A stretch of DNA of 32,936 nucleotides. Origin: Clostridia bacterium (GTDB taxonomy: Bacteria > Bacillota > DSM-12270 > Thermacetogeniales > Thermacetogeniaceae). Below are positions 10,357-18,169 of the stretch, piece after piece. The position numbers were made by a program, and so were the translations under genes. Where the stretch lies: contig CADDZD010000020.1 of assembly GCA_902812385.1 (NCBI GenBank), forward strand, positions 1 through 32,936, given 5' to 3'. Each line of letters starts with the position of its first letter. Within the stretch, counting starts at the first letter, position 1. The notes beneath the pieces were generated by a model, which had not been told where the DNA came from, ran no database searches, and saw nothing but the letters and a program-made list of their open reading frames with translations.

Positions 10357-11337
10357 TTAGCCTCCTATCTGAGCCATCCCCCGCCCGGCGGCAGGTGCGA
10401 CTGCTGCCTGGCGGTAGCTGGCCGGTTTGAGCTGCAGGGCTTTGTGGAATAGTTCCTGTAGTTCCTTTCCGGTGGCGCCGCTCCGCACCGCTTCTCGCAC
10501 GTCTACCTCCCGCCGGTCGTGGAGGCAGGGACGCAGTTTGCCGTCTGCTGTGAGGCGCAGCCGATTGCAGCTTGCGCAGAAGTGGTTGCTCATGGCGTGG
10601 ATGAAGCCGATGGTTCCTTGGGCGCCCGGCAGGCGGTGGTATTCGGCGGGGCCGCTCCCCTGGATGTGGGTGACGGGGGTGAGTTTGCCCAGTTTTTTTT
10701 CTATTTCGCTTTTGACCTGGCCGCAGGAGACATAGTTTTTCCCCGCCAGCTGCCAGCTGGTGCCGACGGGCATGAGTTCGATAAAGCGGATGTGCAGGGG
10801 CCGGTCGAGGGTGAGCCGCGCCAGGTCCGCCCATTCTTCGTCATTGATCTGGTTGAGGGCGACGACGTTGATCTTTACGGGGGTGAAGCCCAGTTCGAGG
10901 GCTGTGGTGATCCCCTCCCAGACGGTGCGGAAGTCGCCCCCTCCGGTGATCTTCCGGTATTTCTCCGGGTTTATGGTGTCAAGGCTGATGTTGAGCCGCC
11001 GCACTCCGGCCTCTTTCAGCTGTTCGCCCAGTTGGGGGAGTAAAAGGCCGTTGGTGGTGATGGCGATGTCTTCTATTCCGGGCAGCAGGGCCATGGCTTT
11101 GATGAACGGGATTATGCCTTTTCTGAGCAGGGGCTCGCCTCCTGTCAGCCGAAACCGGTTGATGCCCAGCTCCAGGGCCGCCTCCACTACGGTCAGGATC
11201 TCTTCAAAGCGCAGGATCTCCTGCCGCGGTTTGGGCTTCACCCCCTCCGGCGGCATGCAGTAGAGGCACCTCAGGTTGCAGCGGTCGGTTACCGAGATGC
11301 GCAGGTAGTCGATCTTCCTTCCAAAACGGTCCTCCAT
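10357..11337 (-). CDS. moaA: GTP 3',8-cyclase MoaA (radical SAM)
   Basis: Radical SAM enzyme that starts pterin cofactor synthesis by rearranging GTP. The 326-aa chain carries the SAM cluster motif C20-x3-C24-x2-C27 (CNLRCLYC), the SAM-binding TGGEPLLR segment, and a second C-terminal cluster motif [14 protein letters not shown] plus a following CL. It ends in the Gly-Gly pair that MoaA needs for catalysis. GGAGG lies before ATG 11337. It is followed directly by moaC. Confidence 0.97.
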   Translation of the reverse strand: MEDRFGRKIDYLRISVTDRCNLRCLYCMPPEGVKPKPRQEILRFEEILTVVEAALELGINRFRLTGGEPLLRKGIIPFIKAMALLPGIEDIAITTNGLLLPQLGEQLKEAGVRRLNISLDTINPEKYRKITGGGDFRTVWEGITTALELGFTPVKINVVALNQINDEEWADLARLTLDRPLHIRFIELMPVGTSWQLAGKNYVSCGQVKSEIEKKLGKLTPVTHIQGSGPAEYHRLPGAQGTIGFIHAMSNHFCASCNRLRLTADGKLRPCLHDRREVDVREAVRSGATGKELQELFHKALQLKPASYRQAAVAPAAGRGMAQIGG

Positions 11338-11360
11338 CAGCCTCCCCCTTCCCGATCATT

Positions 11361-13289
11361 TTACGTTTCACCGATGATCTTGCCGCAGTCCCTGAAATCA
11401 TACCCCGGCAGCTTGCCGACCAATTCAAGGAAGTCGCGGTCGGCCAGAATTCCCCGCACCAACCCGATCTCCTCCGTGTCCCAAAATTCAAGGGGAATAC
11501 AGAGATCATACCGCTCTTCCCCGACCGGCACGAAATCCAACTTCAAGGCGTCCGCCGCCGCCTGGATCCCCAGGCCGGCGTCGGCATTTCCGGAGGCCAC
11601 CGCCACGGCGACAGCCATGTGGGTGTATTCCTCCCGTTCGTATCCGGAGATCTTGTCGGGGGAGATCCCCTCTTTGCGCAGCAGGTAATCCAGCAGCAGC
11701 CTAGTTCCGGAGCCCCGCTGCCTGTTGATAAAGCGCACCTCCGGCCTGGCCAGGTCGTCGAGCCCGGTGACGTTCAGCGGGTTGCCCCGGGGAACCATCA
11801 GGCCCTGGATGCGGTAAGCAAGATTTACCAAAACCGCCTTCTTATCCCCCAGTATTCGCCTGATAAAAGGTAAATTGTACTCCCCTGTTTCCTCATCCAG
11901 CAGGTGGACCCCTGCCAGGTGCGCCTCGCCGCGCAGGAGAGCGGTCAGCCCACCCATGCTCCCCACATGGCTGGAGATCAACCGGAAGCCCGCACCCTTT
12001 TCTTTCAGGAAGTTGGCGATCATGTCCAGGAGCAGGTCATGGCTTCCCACCACAACCACGGTGCGCTCAATCTCCTCTGCGGGCCTCAGGAGCTCCACCT
12101 CCACCTCCGCTCCCGCCGGGAACCCCTCCGAGAGACAGGGAACCCTCAGGATTCCGTCCGCCTGAACCAGTGAGGTGACCGCCCCGGCGCCCCGGGGCAA
12201 GGTCTGTACCACCAGCTTGTCCCTCACACGCCCCAGCCTTACCCGGATAAACTCCTCGGCTCCCAGGGGGGAAACGGTTTTGCGGCTCACAAAGGCCTTG
12301 AGGCGGGGCTTTTCGGGAAGGGGAAGGCCGCGCTTCCGGTAAACCACCGGCCGCCCAAAGAGTTCGAAGGCCAGGGCGGCGGAAACCGGGTAACCAGGTA
12401 CCCCGATCACCGGTTTCCCCTGAATGGAACCCAGAATCACCGGCTTGCCAGGACGGATGGCCACGCCGTGCACATAGACCTCTCCCAGTTCCCGAACCAG
12501 GGAGACGGTAAAGTCCTCCCGTCCTGCCGAGGAACCTGCAATGATCGCCAGGAAATCGGACCTGTCCAGATACTCAAGGACGATCTTCTTTAAAAGCCCG
12601 TATTCGTCAATGGTGGGAGGGGCATAAACGGGCTCGCCACCCCATTCCTCCACCAGGCTTCCCAGAACCCTGCTGTTGGATTCGATGATATTCCCCGGTT
12701 TCAAAGGGGTTCCCGGGGGCACGATCTCGGTACCCGTCGGAAGCAGGGCTACCCGCGGCCTGGGGAAAACCTCCAGATCGGTAATCCCGGCGGTGAGCAA
12801 CCCCCCCAAGTCATAGGGACGGATCTCCTGGCGTGCCGGAAGAACCATCTCCGTCTCGATAAAGTCCTCCCCCACCACCCGCACATGCTGCCACGGTACG
12901 GCAGGGGCGATGATCTCCACAGTGCCTTCCTCCGGGAAATGGACATCCTCGATCATGATCACTGCATTGCATCCTTCGGGGAGGGGGTCCCCGGTATCAA
13001 CCACAAAGGCCTCGCTGCCAAGGCGGAGGCGCAGGGGGTTGGTGTCGGCGGCACCGAAGGTGTCCGCGGCGCGCACGGCGATTCCGTCCATAGCCGAGGC
13101 GTGATAGTGAGGGGATGATACCGCAGCAAAAACGGGTGCTGCAGTGACCCGTCCCCGGGACTGGTACACCGGTATCCGTTCCGGCTTGCCCGGCTCCAGG
13201 GCACCTATCTCCTCCAGCCTGGTCAGGTAGCGCTCCAAAGCGTCTTCCAGTGGGATATTGTCCAGATAGCGCTGTTTTACTTCTTTCAT
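11361..13289 (-). CDS. moeA: MoeA fused to a periplasmic-binding-protein-like domain
   Basis: A 642-aa two-part protein. Residues 1 to about 405 are a MoeA molybdenum/tungsten insertase with GTEIVPPG, the catalytic-region loop SSAGREDFT, RPGKPVILG and GVPGYPVSA. Residues from about 410 on resemble a PBP-like substrate-binding domain (VVVGSHDLLLDM at its start, later RQRGSGTRLLLDYLL and AVASGNADAGLG). This fusion is known from many anaerobes and archaea, where the extra domain is thought to sense or bind a ligand, perhaps an oxyanion. There is no signal peptide, so the domain acts in the cytoplasm. The start is ATG 13289 with GGAGG. It is separated from the second moeA by 541 nt of palindromic repeats. 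Confidence 0.93.
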   Translation of the reverse strand: MKEVKQRYLDNIPLEDALERYLTRLEEIGALEPGKPERIPVYQSRGRVTAAPVFAAVSSPHYHASAMDGIAVRAADTFGAADTNPLRLRLGSEAFVVDTGDPLPEGCNAVIMIEDVHFPEEGTVEIIAPAVPWQHVRVVGEDFIETEMVLPARQEIRPYDLGGLLTAGITDLEVFPRPRVALLPTGTEIVPPGTPLKPGNIIESNSRVLGSLVEEWGGEPVYAPPTIDEYGLLKKIVLEYLDRSDFLAIIAGSSAGREDFTVSLVRELGEVYVHGVAIRPGKPVILGSIQGKPVIGVPGYPVSAALAFELFGRPVVYRKRGLPLPEKPRLKAFVSRKTVSPLGAEEFIRVRLGRVRDKLVVQTLPRGAGAVTSLVQADGILRVPCLSEGFPAGAEVEVELLRPAEEIERTVVVVGSHDLLLDMIANFLKEKGAGFRLISSHVGSMGGLTALLRGEAHLAGVHLLDEETGEYNLPFIRRILGDKKAVLVNLAYRIQGLMVPRGNPLNVTGLDDLARPEVRFINRQRGSGTRLLLDYLLRKEGISPDKISGYEREEYTHMAVAVAVASGNADAGLGIQAAADALKLDFVPVGEERYDLCIPLEFWDTEEIGLVRGILADRDFLELVGKLPGYDFRDCGKIIGET

Positions 13290-13318
13290 GGGTATCCTCC
13301 CTGGTCACCATTGACCTG

Positions 13319-13588
13319 CCCTGAAAATACATCAAGTTTACCCGCCGGTCTACCGCTCGACTCCCGATTCCAGGCCGGACAGGACGACGGCTCGCTTCGG
13401 GACAGCTCTGGGATGCTGCGTAACAAGTTGCGAACTGCTTCTGTCAAACGCCGCGTTTGGCCTCGCTGCAAATCCATTCCATCGCAGGTCAAGAGGTGTC
13501 TGTACTCGCATCCCGACCTGTCATCCTCGCTTCGCCTGTCCTGTTACCCGGCCTTCCATAGGTCGCTCGCCGGTAGACCCGTCGGGTA
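13319..13588 (+). repeat. Palindromic intergenic element, copy B1
   Basis: Its ends are inverted arms: TACCCGCCGGTCTACCG (13339-13355) against CGGTAGACCCGTCGGGTA (13571-13588), with one bulge. The interiors also mirror each other imperfectly over about 100 nt per side, as in the shared CCGGACAGGACGAC-like and GATGCTGCGTAAC-like pieces. It lies between the two moeA genes and is followed by a short hairpin and copy B2. ORFs across it are not convincing. Confidence 0.75.
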
Positions 13589-13601
13589 TTTTCATACTCT
13601 G

Positions 13602-13626
13602 TTGGTGCCGCCGGAGGCGGCGTGAT
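13602..13626 (+). repeat. Recurring hairpin between palindromic copies
   Basis: GCCGCC-GGA-GGCGGC (13607-13621) is preceded by CTCTGTTGGT and followed by GTG. The same layout occurs at 1570-1584 and, with a different but still paired stem (GTCACC/GGTGAC), at 16003-16017. A related form lies at 8878-8890. Confidence 0.65.
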
Positions 13627-13631
13627 CGTCT

Positions 13632-13823
13632 GCCCTGAAAATGTGTTCCGGTTTATCCTTGCGCTTGCTCCCGGACTCCGGTTAAACTGCGAACAGCTTC
13701 CTTCCGCCCGGTCTCCATCAGTCGCCCGCCGGAAGCAACCGTTTGCTTTGATTTGCGACAGGCCTCTGGACCTGCAGGGATAAACTGCTACTTTCCTTCT
13801 TTGACATTGCCGCCCGGGCGGCA
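13632..13823 (+). repeat. Palindromic intergenic element, copy B2, with end hairpin
   Basis: Bases 13632-13688 match copy A with one mismatch in 57. The left arm CGGTTTATCCTTGC (13649-13662) pairs with GCAGGGATAAACTG (13774-13787), where the differences keep most pairs as G-U. A perfect 16-nt palindrome TGCCGCCC/GGGCGGCA (13808-13823) follows, just before the moeA stop codon. Confidence 0.75.
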
Positions 13824-13830
13824 TGGGCGT

Positions 13831-15087
13831 TTACAAGGTATAGTCGGTGCCGAACAGGTAAACGTCTACTTCGGTGCCTGCGGTGACCCCCTCGCTTTCC
13901 AGGGGGATGCGTACCAGCCCGTCTGCCTCCACCATCGGCGCCAGCAGCCCGGATTTCCCGAGGACCGGGTCCGCATACAATTTCTCCTGTTCCCGCCTCA
14001 GTTTCACCCGGATGTATTCCTCCCTGCCTGGGGCCGAGGCCAGGCTGCGTGAAAGGACGGCTCTCACCGGTAAAGCGCCGGGTTTAATCTTTTCATAAGA
14101 GCCGAACCGCAGGAGGGGGGCAACGAGCAGATCAAAGGAGATCATGGCAGCGGCAGGGTGGCCGGGCAACCCGAAAACAGGTTTCCCGCCTACGACGCCC
14201 CCAAGGGTGGGCTTCCCCGGCCGGACGGCCAGCCCGTGGAAGATGAGGCCGGGCTCGCCCAGCTCCACGATGATCTGTGCGGTGTGGTCCCGGGTACCCA
14301 CCGAGCTTCCGCCGGAGACGATGACGAGATCGTTCTCCCGGTAAGCCCTGTTCAATTTATCCTCCAGGAGTTTGGGATCGTCTTTGGCCACCCCGTAAAG
14401 CCACGCATCCCCACCCAGGCTCAGGACCTGTCCGTAAAGGGTATAGCTGTTGACGTCCCGCACCTGGCCGGACCCCGGCTTTTCTTCGGGGGAAACGATC
14501 TCATCCCCAGTGGAGACGATGCCGACCCGCAGGGGAGCGTAAACCTCAATCGTAACCTCTCCCAGTGCGGCCAGGTAGCCGAGATCCTGGGGGCGGATCA
14601 GGTGATTGGCGGGAAAGACCTCTTCCCCGGATTTCACATCCTCATCGGGGCCGATCACGTTCTCACCCGGTCCCACCGGCCTGCCGACCTCGATGTTCCG
14701 TTCCCCTACCTGCTCTGTGTGCTCCACCATGACCACTGCGTCCGCCCCCGGTGGCAGCATCCCCCCGGTGGCCACCCGCATTGCCTCGCCCGCTCCGATC
14801 CCGTGCCGGGGTGCGGAGCCCATCCTGATCTCCCCGGTGACGGTCAATAAGGAAGGAAGACCCTCGCTCGCCCCGAAGGTGTCCTGCGCCCGCACCGCGT
14901 AGCCATCCACCGTGGAACGTGCAAATCCGGGGACGTTCTCCCGGGCCACCACCGGGCGTGCCAGTCTCCTTCCCAGGCATTGGAGAAGCGGCTTCTGTTC
15001 CCTTTTGCGCAGCTCGTGGGGGAGGTGTCTGGCCAGTTCCGCTCTTGCCTCACTAACAGGCAGCACCGTAAAAAGTTCCGTTCCCAT
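13831..15087 (-). CDS. moeA: Molybdopterin molybdenumtransferase MoeA
   Basis: Second metal insertase of the cluster, 418 aa without an added domain. The family motifs are present: VDGYAVRAQDT, PPGADAVVMVEHTE, STGDEIV, SGGSSVGTRDHT, RPGKPTLGG and GLPGHPAAAM. The start is ATG 15087 with AAGGAGAA 8-9 nt upstream; a longer frame begins 22 codons earlier but runs into the preceding small gene. Two MoeA proteins in one organism often go with use of both Mo and W, or with a split of duties. That is an inference here, although FdhF enzymes of this type use either metal. Confidence 0.95.
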   Translation of the reverse strand: MGTELFTVLPVSEARAELARHLPHELRKREQKPLLQCLGRRLARPVVARENVPGFARSTVDGYAVRAQDTFGASEGLPSLLTVTGEIRMGSAPRHGIGAGEAMRVATGGMLPPGADAVVMVEHTEQVGERNIEVGRPVGPGENVIGPDEDVKSGEEVFPANHLIRPQDLGYLAALGEVTIEVYAPLRVGIVSTGDEIVSPEEKPGSGQVRDVNSYTLYGQVLSLGGDAWLYGVAKDDPKLLEDKLNRAYRENDLVIVSGGSSVGTRDHTAQIIVELGEPGLIFHGLAVRPGKPTLGGVVGGKPVFGLPGHPAAAMISFDLLVAPLLRFGSYEKIKPGALPVRAVLSRSLASAPGREEYIRVKLRREQEKLYADPVLGKSGLLAPMVEADGLVRIPLESEGVTAGTEVDVYLFGTDYTL

Positions 15088-15101
15088 GGACAATTCTCCT
15101 T

Positions 15102-15302
15102 TTAAAAACACCCCAGGGCGCAACCCTTGATCTTGATCTTCAACCGGTTGCATGCATCCCCGATAACCCGGGGGGATACCCCCAGGGAGTCGGCCAGTTC
15201 CCTGGCTTCCGGACAGGTAATCTTTCCTTCAGGTGCGGCTTTCAGGAGAGCTTCCCTGATGCGGGGATCGATTTCCTGCGTTTCAAGATGCTGTGGCTTC
15301 AA
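15102..15302 (-). CDS. Small helix-turn-helix-like protein with Cys-rich tail
   Basis: A 66-aa protein that I cannot assign to a named family. The middle, LADSLGVSPRVIGDACNRL (about residues 37-55), looks like a helix-turn-helix or small winged-helix segment. The tail ends in GCALGCF, with Cys near residues 30 and 51 as well, so it could bind metal or a cofactor. The start is a TTG at 15302 behind a GGGAGGG-rich site; the reading frame is open further upstream, but that region forms hairpins and has no good start. It is the first gene of the moe/moa run, 14 nt before moeA. The position suggests a regulatory or accessory role in Mo/W metabolism, which is an inference. Confidence 0.6.
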   Translation of the reverse strand: MKPQHLETQEIDPRIREALLKAAPEGKITCPEARELADSLGVSPRVIGDACNRLKIKIKGCALGCF

Positions 15303-15445
15303 CCTCTTTTCCCTCCCATGACATATAAAGGTGCGCCACCAACCCGGACAGGCGCACCTTATAATTAAACAACTCCTTTCCAAGGTTGGGAGGTATCCGG
15401 GTTTCCCCGGACACCCTACGGCTGCCGCTTCCATCTATAACCGGC
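15303..15445 (-). promoter_or_regulatory. Structured leader upstream of the moe/moa operon, possible riboswitch
   Basis: On the minus strand GGTGTCCGGG and CCCGGATACC (15392-15415) close a GAAA tetraloop, a ten-pair GNRA hairpin with one G-U. Further down, AAGGTGCGCC and GGCGCACCTT (15328-15360) form a perfect ten-pair stem ending about 25 nt before the TTG start. The GNRA hairpin plus a second stem near the ribosome site is what a riboswitch and expression platform would look like. Moco/Tuco riboswitches precede such genes in other bacteria, but I have not matched a consensus. Confidence 0.4.
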
Positions 15446-15489
15446 ATCCTGCGTTTAGCCACCATAGCGGCCCGTTTCTCTGAAGACAT

Positions 15490-15780
15490 GCCACTTTAGG
15501 TAAGCTAAATCGGAGTTTCACAGGCCTTTGTTAAGCCGTCCATATCTATGTAGATATGGAAAACTGTAATATAAAATCCATTCCCAATCCTAATATGACT
15601 CGTTTCAACTATTCATCTTCCTGACAAACTATAACTATCATCATAATAATTCGCCAGAATTCGTCAAAAGCCTTTCCAGTAAACAAAATTTTTTGACCGG
15701 TATGTGCCGCACCTCCGCTACCAAAAGCGTGCCCGATGAAATAATAATCAGTGAGCAAATATCTCTTTAATCATAAACAC
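15490..15780. other. AT-rich promoter region with perfect palindrome
   Basis: No gene seen. TCCATATCT (15539-15547) and AGATATGGA (15552-15560) form a perfect 9-bp inverted repeat around ATGT, about 240 nt before the first moe-operon gene. It could be an operator, for example for a ModE-like or other dimeric repressor, or simply a hairpin. Confidence 0.35.
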
Positions 15781-16017
15781 AGTGCGGGGGAAGTAGCCGA
15801 CTCCGTTGCATGGATGCAGCGTAGGAGGCGGTCGGCTGCCGTCTGCGACGAGTTTTAGGGCGAGTTAAACCTGCACTCAAAATCACTGCCAAAGTACAAA
15901 CAACTTAGTCTCATAATTCGTTCTGGAATGGTTCAGTCGGTGAATCTGTATTGAGTGCCGGGGAGCAAGCGCAAGGATAACCAGATTTCATCCTCTACTG
16001 GTGTCACCGGAGGTGAC
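15781..16017 (+). repeat. Palindromic intergenic element, copy D, with end hairpin
   Basis: Bases 15830-15871 are the reverse complement of copy A 1374-1415 (40 of 42). Bases 15961-15982 are the reverse complement of copy A 1344-1366 apart from one missing T. The hairpin GTCACC-GGA-GGTGAC (16003-16017) follows, as after copies A and B1. The middle (15872-15950) has no match in the window. Confidence 0.65.
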
Positions 16018-16025
16018 GTGAAGGT

Positions 16026-16200
16026 CTGCCCTGAAAATACATCAAGTTCACCCGCCGGGTCTACCAGCGAGCAACTTATGGATGATCGGGTAACGAGACA
16101 GGCGAAGTCAGGTTTGGAGGTTGATTCGGCGTTAGATAGCTCCTGCCAGCTTCCAACATCTGACATCCTGCCTCAGCCATCTTTTTACAGGGTAGTTTGA
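16026..16200 (+). repeat. Rearranged palindromic element, copy D2
   Basis: Begins like copy B1 (CCCTGAAAATACATCAAGTT, then ACCCGCC). It then switches to the reverse complement of the right arm of B1: GGGTCTACC, GCGAGC, CTTATGGA, CGGGTAAC and GACAGGCGAAG are shared with the inverted 13520-13585 region. Similarity fades after about 16115. Confidence 0.55.
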
Positions 16201-16432
16201 AGGGGAACTCCATAGAGGGAGGGACCCATTATCTTCGGTGGTTAATGGTATATTTCGGGCTTAACCGAACACGAATGTATTTTGACCTATATTGAAGCAC
16301 TTTTAAACTTTGGTTCAGATAACAATCATATCAATTGAATCGAACCGGTTTGCTGTCAAATTTTATCAGGGAGATGGGTTAAAATCACCAGCAAGCATTA
16401 TTAATTGAATCTGGTACTACCTCTCAACAGTC

Positions 16433-16678
16433 TCACCGGGGCGGGTTTGGCCCGCAAACGTTGAAAAAGGTGGCCGCCATCCGCTCCTTGATATCGATTT
16501 TAGTTACCGGCTCAAGGCAGCGGTTGAGCACCATCGCTATCCAGCGGTCGGCTGGATAGCAGTCGCAGAAACCCCATTGCTGCCATAAATGATGCAAGGC
16601 GGCTACCGCCAGGTAGGCGTCATGCTTCACTACAATACCGCCACCCCTGGCCCTAACTAAATCTATCTTATCAGGCAT
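16433..16678 (-). pseudogene. Transposase fragment (IS1634/IS4-like)
   Basis: An 81-codon open piece resembling the N-terminal part of IS1634-type transposases: AVAALHHLWQQWG, then a segment IAMVLNRCLEPVTKIDIKE like the family's LVLNR-L-P-SK stretch. The catalytic DDE domain and any terminal inverted repeats are missing, so this is a relic. Nothing else was seen in the 266 nt upstream (16679-16944). It marks a stretch open to insertions. Confidence 0.55.
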
Positions 16679-16944
16679 CTATCAGGGACTACACTTTCAG
16701 TTTTAGTTTCTCCAACCATTATTATTATTATTGGTGTTTGAAAATATTGCCGCCAAACTTGGGCTGACTAATTTCCATTGTTGGGGTGCCGGTGACCAAT
16801 AATTTAGCCCGGTTTCGTGCCCAAATTCAAATAACGTAACATTTCGATGAGCGTTTATTGTAACGAATAACAATTGTGTATGGTAAATTCTGGGGGTACT
16901 CGGATGGGGACTTTACCTTTAGAATTTCCCTGTCATTCAGAATG

Positions 16945-17160
16945 CTATTTTTCCTTTTTTTTAAAGGGGTTCTGGATCCCCAGTTCTTTTAAGACATATT
17001 TATAGAAAAAGTCGAGGTCGTCATAGGGAAACTCAAGTTCGATCTTTTCCGCCTGGGACTCCTCTTCCTCGGGAGAGGTTTCCGGTATTTCTTGCTTTTC
17101 AATTTTTTCCTCCTGCTCACGCTTCACATACCCGTTACCGCCCTCATTCTCAGGAATCAT
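16945..17160 (-). CDS. Small acidic protein, paralogue of the next gene
   Basis: A 71-aa hydrophilic protein of unknown function. The N-terminal half is low-complexity and rich in Glu and Lys. The C-terminal 30 residues carry a distinct motif, LEFPYDDLDFFYKYVLKELG followed by IQNPFKKKEK. The start is ATG 17160 with AGGAGGG about 10 nt upstream; a longer frame adds 24 residues without a ribosome site. The neighbouring gene at 17240-17428 repeats the same C-terminal motif, so this is a small local gene family. The Tyr/Phe-rich amphipathic helix may be a docking peptide. No database family comes to mind. Confidence 0.7.
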   Translation of the reverse strand: MIPENEGGNGYVKREQEEKIEKQEIPETSPEEEESQAEKIELEFPYDDLDFFYKYVLKELGIQNPFKKKEK

Positions 17161-17239
17161 TATACAGTCCCTCCTTCCTAAAGTAAAAACTACTTCTCTT
17201 GTGAAAAAAGAAACAAGCAATAAACATGCCAATGAATTA

Positions 17240-17428
17240 TCACTTAAAAGGATTCAGAATTCCGACTTCCTTTAAAACATAATGATAGAGCAATTCGAAA
17301 TCGTAATATGGAAACTCGAGAACAACTTTTTGTTCTTCCTTTTCGGTTGCCGGCTGCTTTTGAGTCATTTCGTGAGCTTCCTCACCCTCAAAAGGCAGTT
17401 CCTGATTGAAATCCCGGTTTTCCCTCAT
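17240..17428 (-). CDS. Small acidic protein, paralogue of the previous gene
   Basis: A 62-aa acidic protein with a variable Glu/Gln-rich N-terminal half and a C-terminal motif, LEFPYYDFELLYHYVLKEVG then ILNPFK, nearly the same as in its neighbour. The ribosome site GGAGGAAGGG stands directly before ATG 17428. About 80 nt separate the two genes, with a second good ribosome site, so they are probably co-transcribed. They lie between the transposase relic and the hydrogenase operon. Function unknown. Confidence 0.7.
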   Translation of the reverse strand: MRENRDFNQELPFEGEEAHEMTQKQPATEKEEQKVVLEFPYYDFELLYHYVLKEVGILNPFK

Positions 17429-17573
17429 TTCCCTTCCTCCTCTCTCCTCATATCATCCTGAAGACTTTTAGTCTCTTCTAATCTTTATATCTCAGGATTT
17501 TTGCTAAAATAATATTTACGCAAAAACCATACCACACTGCTCTGGAGCTTCCTTGTCCGGCAAAATTCTCAAA

Positions 17574-17608
17574 AAAAAGATGCCCTACCAGGCGTGCAGC
17601 ATCTTTTT
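17574..17608. terminator. Bidirectional terminator after the hydrogenase operon
   Basis: AAAAAGATGC (17574-17583) pairs with GCATCTTTTT (17599-17608). It gives a T-run on both strands and lies about 110 nt after the hycI stop. Confidence 0.85.
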
Positions 17609-17719
17609 GGCCCCCCGTTCCAGGCCTCGCAAGGCTTTTTTCGTGCCTCTTGTTCCGTGATTTCGTAATTTTTGCCGAGAATCTGGTATCCCTTTCGTAA
17701 AGGAGGAAAAACCGGCTTT

Positions 17720-18169
17720 TTAGAGTTCGGGGAATGTTGGGCTCCCGGATTTCAACTGCTCGTAGACAGCTTCCACCGCTTCCCTGACCTTTCCGGAGAG
17801 GGGGTAGCCGAAGGCAACCACCTTCGGCTGAATTCCTATAAAATAGACCCTGGGAGCAATTTCTTTTAAGGCGAGCAGAAAGAACGTCAGCGGCAAATTA
17901 TGGGTGGTGAACATGAACTGTTCGGCTATATAATCCTCGGAAAGGAGGCGGATACTTCCCGGCGCCAGGCCCATCTCCGCCGCGTCCACCACCACGGCCA
18001 CCTCGGGCTTCATTCTCCGGACGAGATGAAGGCAATTTTCCGGCACCGATTTTCCATCTATGACCTCCCAATTCTGCAGGGGAGAAAGGGTCAGGAGCCG
18101 GGCCAGCAGCGGCCCGGCTCCGTCGTCACCCATCAGTTCGTTTCCGACCGTAATCACGAGACCCTTCAT
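17720..18169 (-). CDS. hycI: Hydrogenase maturation protease (HycI type)
   Basis: Cuts the C-terminal extension from the NiFe large subunit once nickel is in place. The 149-aa protein has the family start VITVGNELMGDDGAGP, with Glu and Asp positions that bind nickel in this family, a central VVDAAEMG strand and the HNLPL segment. Its ATG overlaps the hycH stop by 4 nt. A longer upstream frame is an alternate reading of hycH. The HyfG large subunit carries the expected DPCxxC motif, whose downstream tail would be the target. Confidence 0.93.
   Translation of the reverse strand: MKGLVITVGNELMGDDGAGPLLARLLTLSPLQNWEVIDGKSVPENCLHLVRRMKPEVAVVVDAAEMGLAPGSIRLLSEDYIAEQFMFTTHNLPLTFFLLALKEIAPRVYFIGIQPKVVAFGYPLSGKVREAVEAVYEQLKSGSPTFPEL

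Noticed and set aside
13602-13626. Simple Rho-independent terminators
   Set aside because: The GC-rich hairpins at 1570, 13607, 13808 and 16003 lack a T-run on either strand and recur in a fixed sequence frame, so they are treated as part of the repeat family.
15283-15489. 68-aa ORF before the small Cys-tailed gene
   Set aside because: It lies across two perfect hairpins, has no good ribosome site and overlaps the next gene; more likely leader RNA. It could be a leader peptide, but nothing supports that.
16433-16678. Intact insertion sequence
   Set aside because: Only an N-terminal transposase piece is left; no catalytic domain and no terminal inverted repeats were found nearby.
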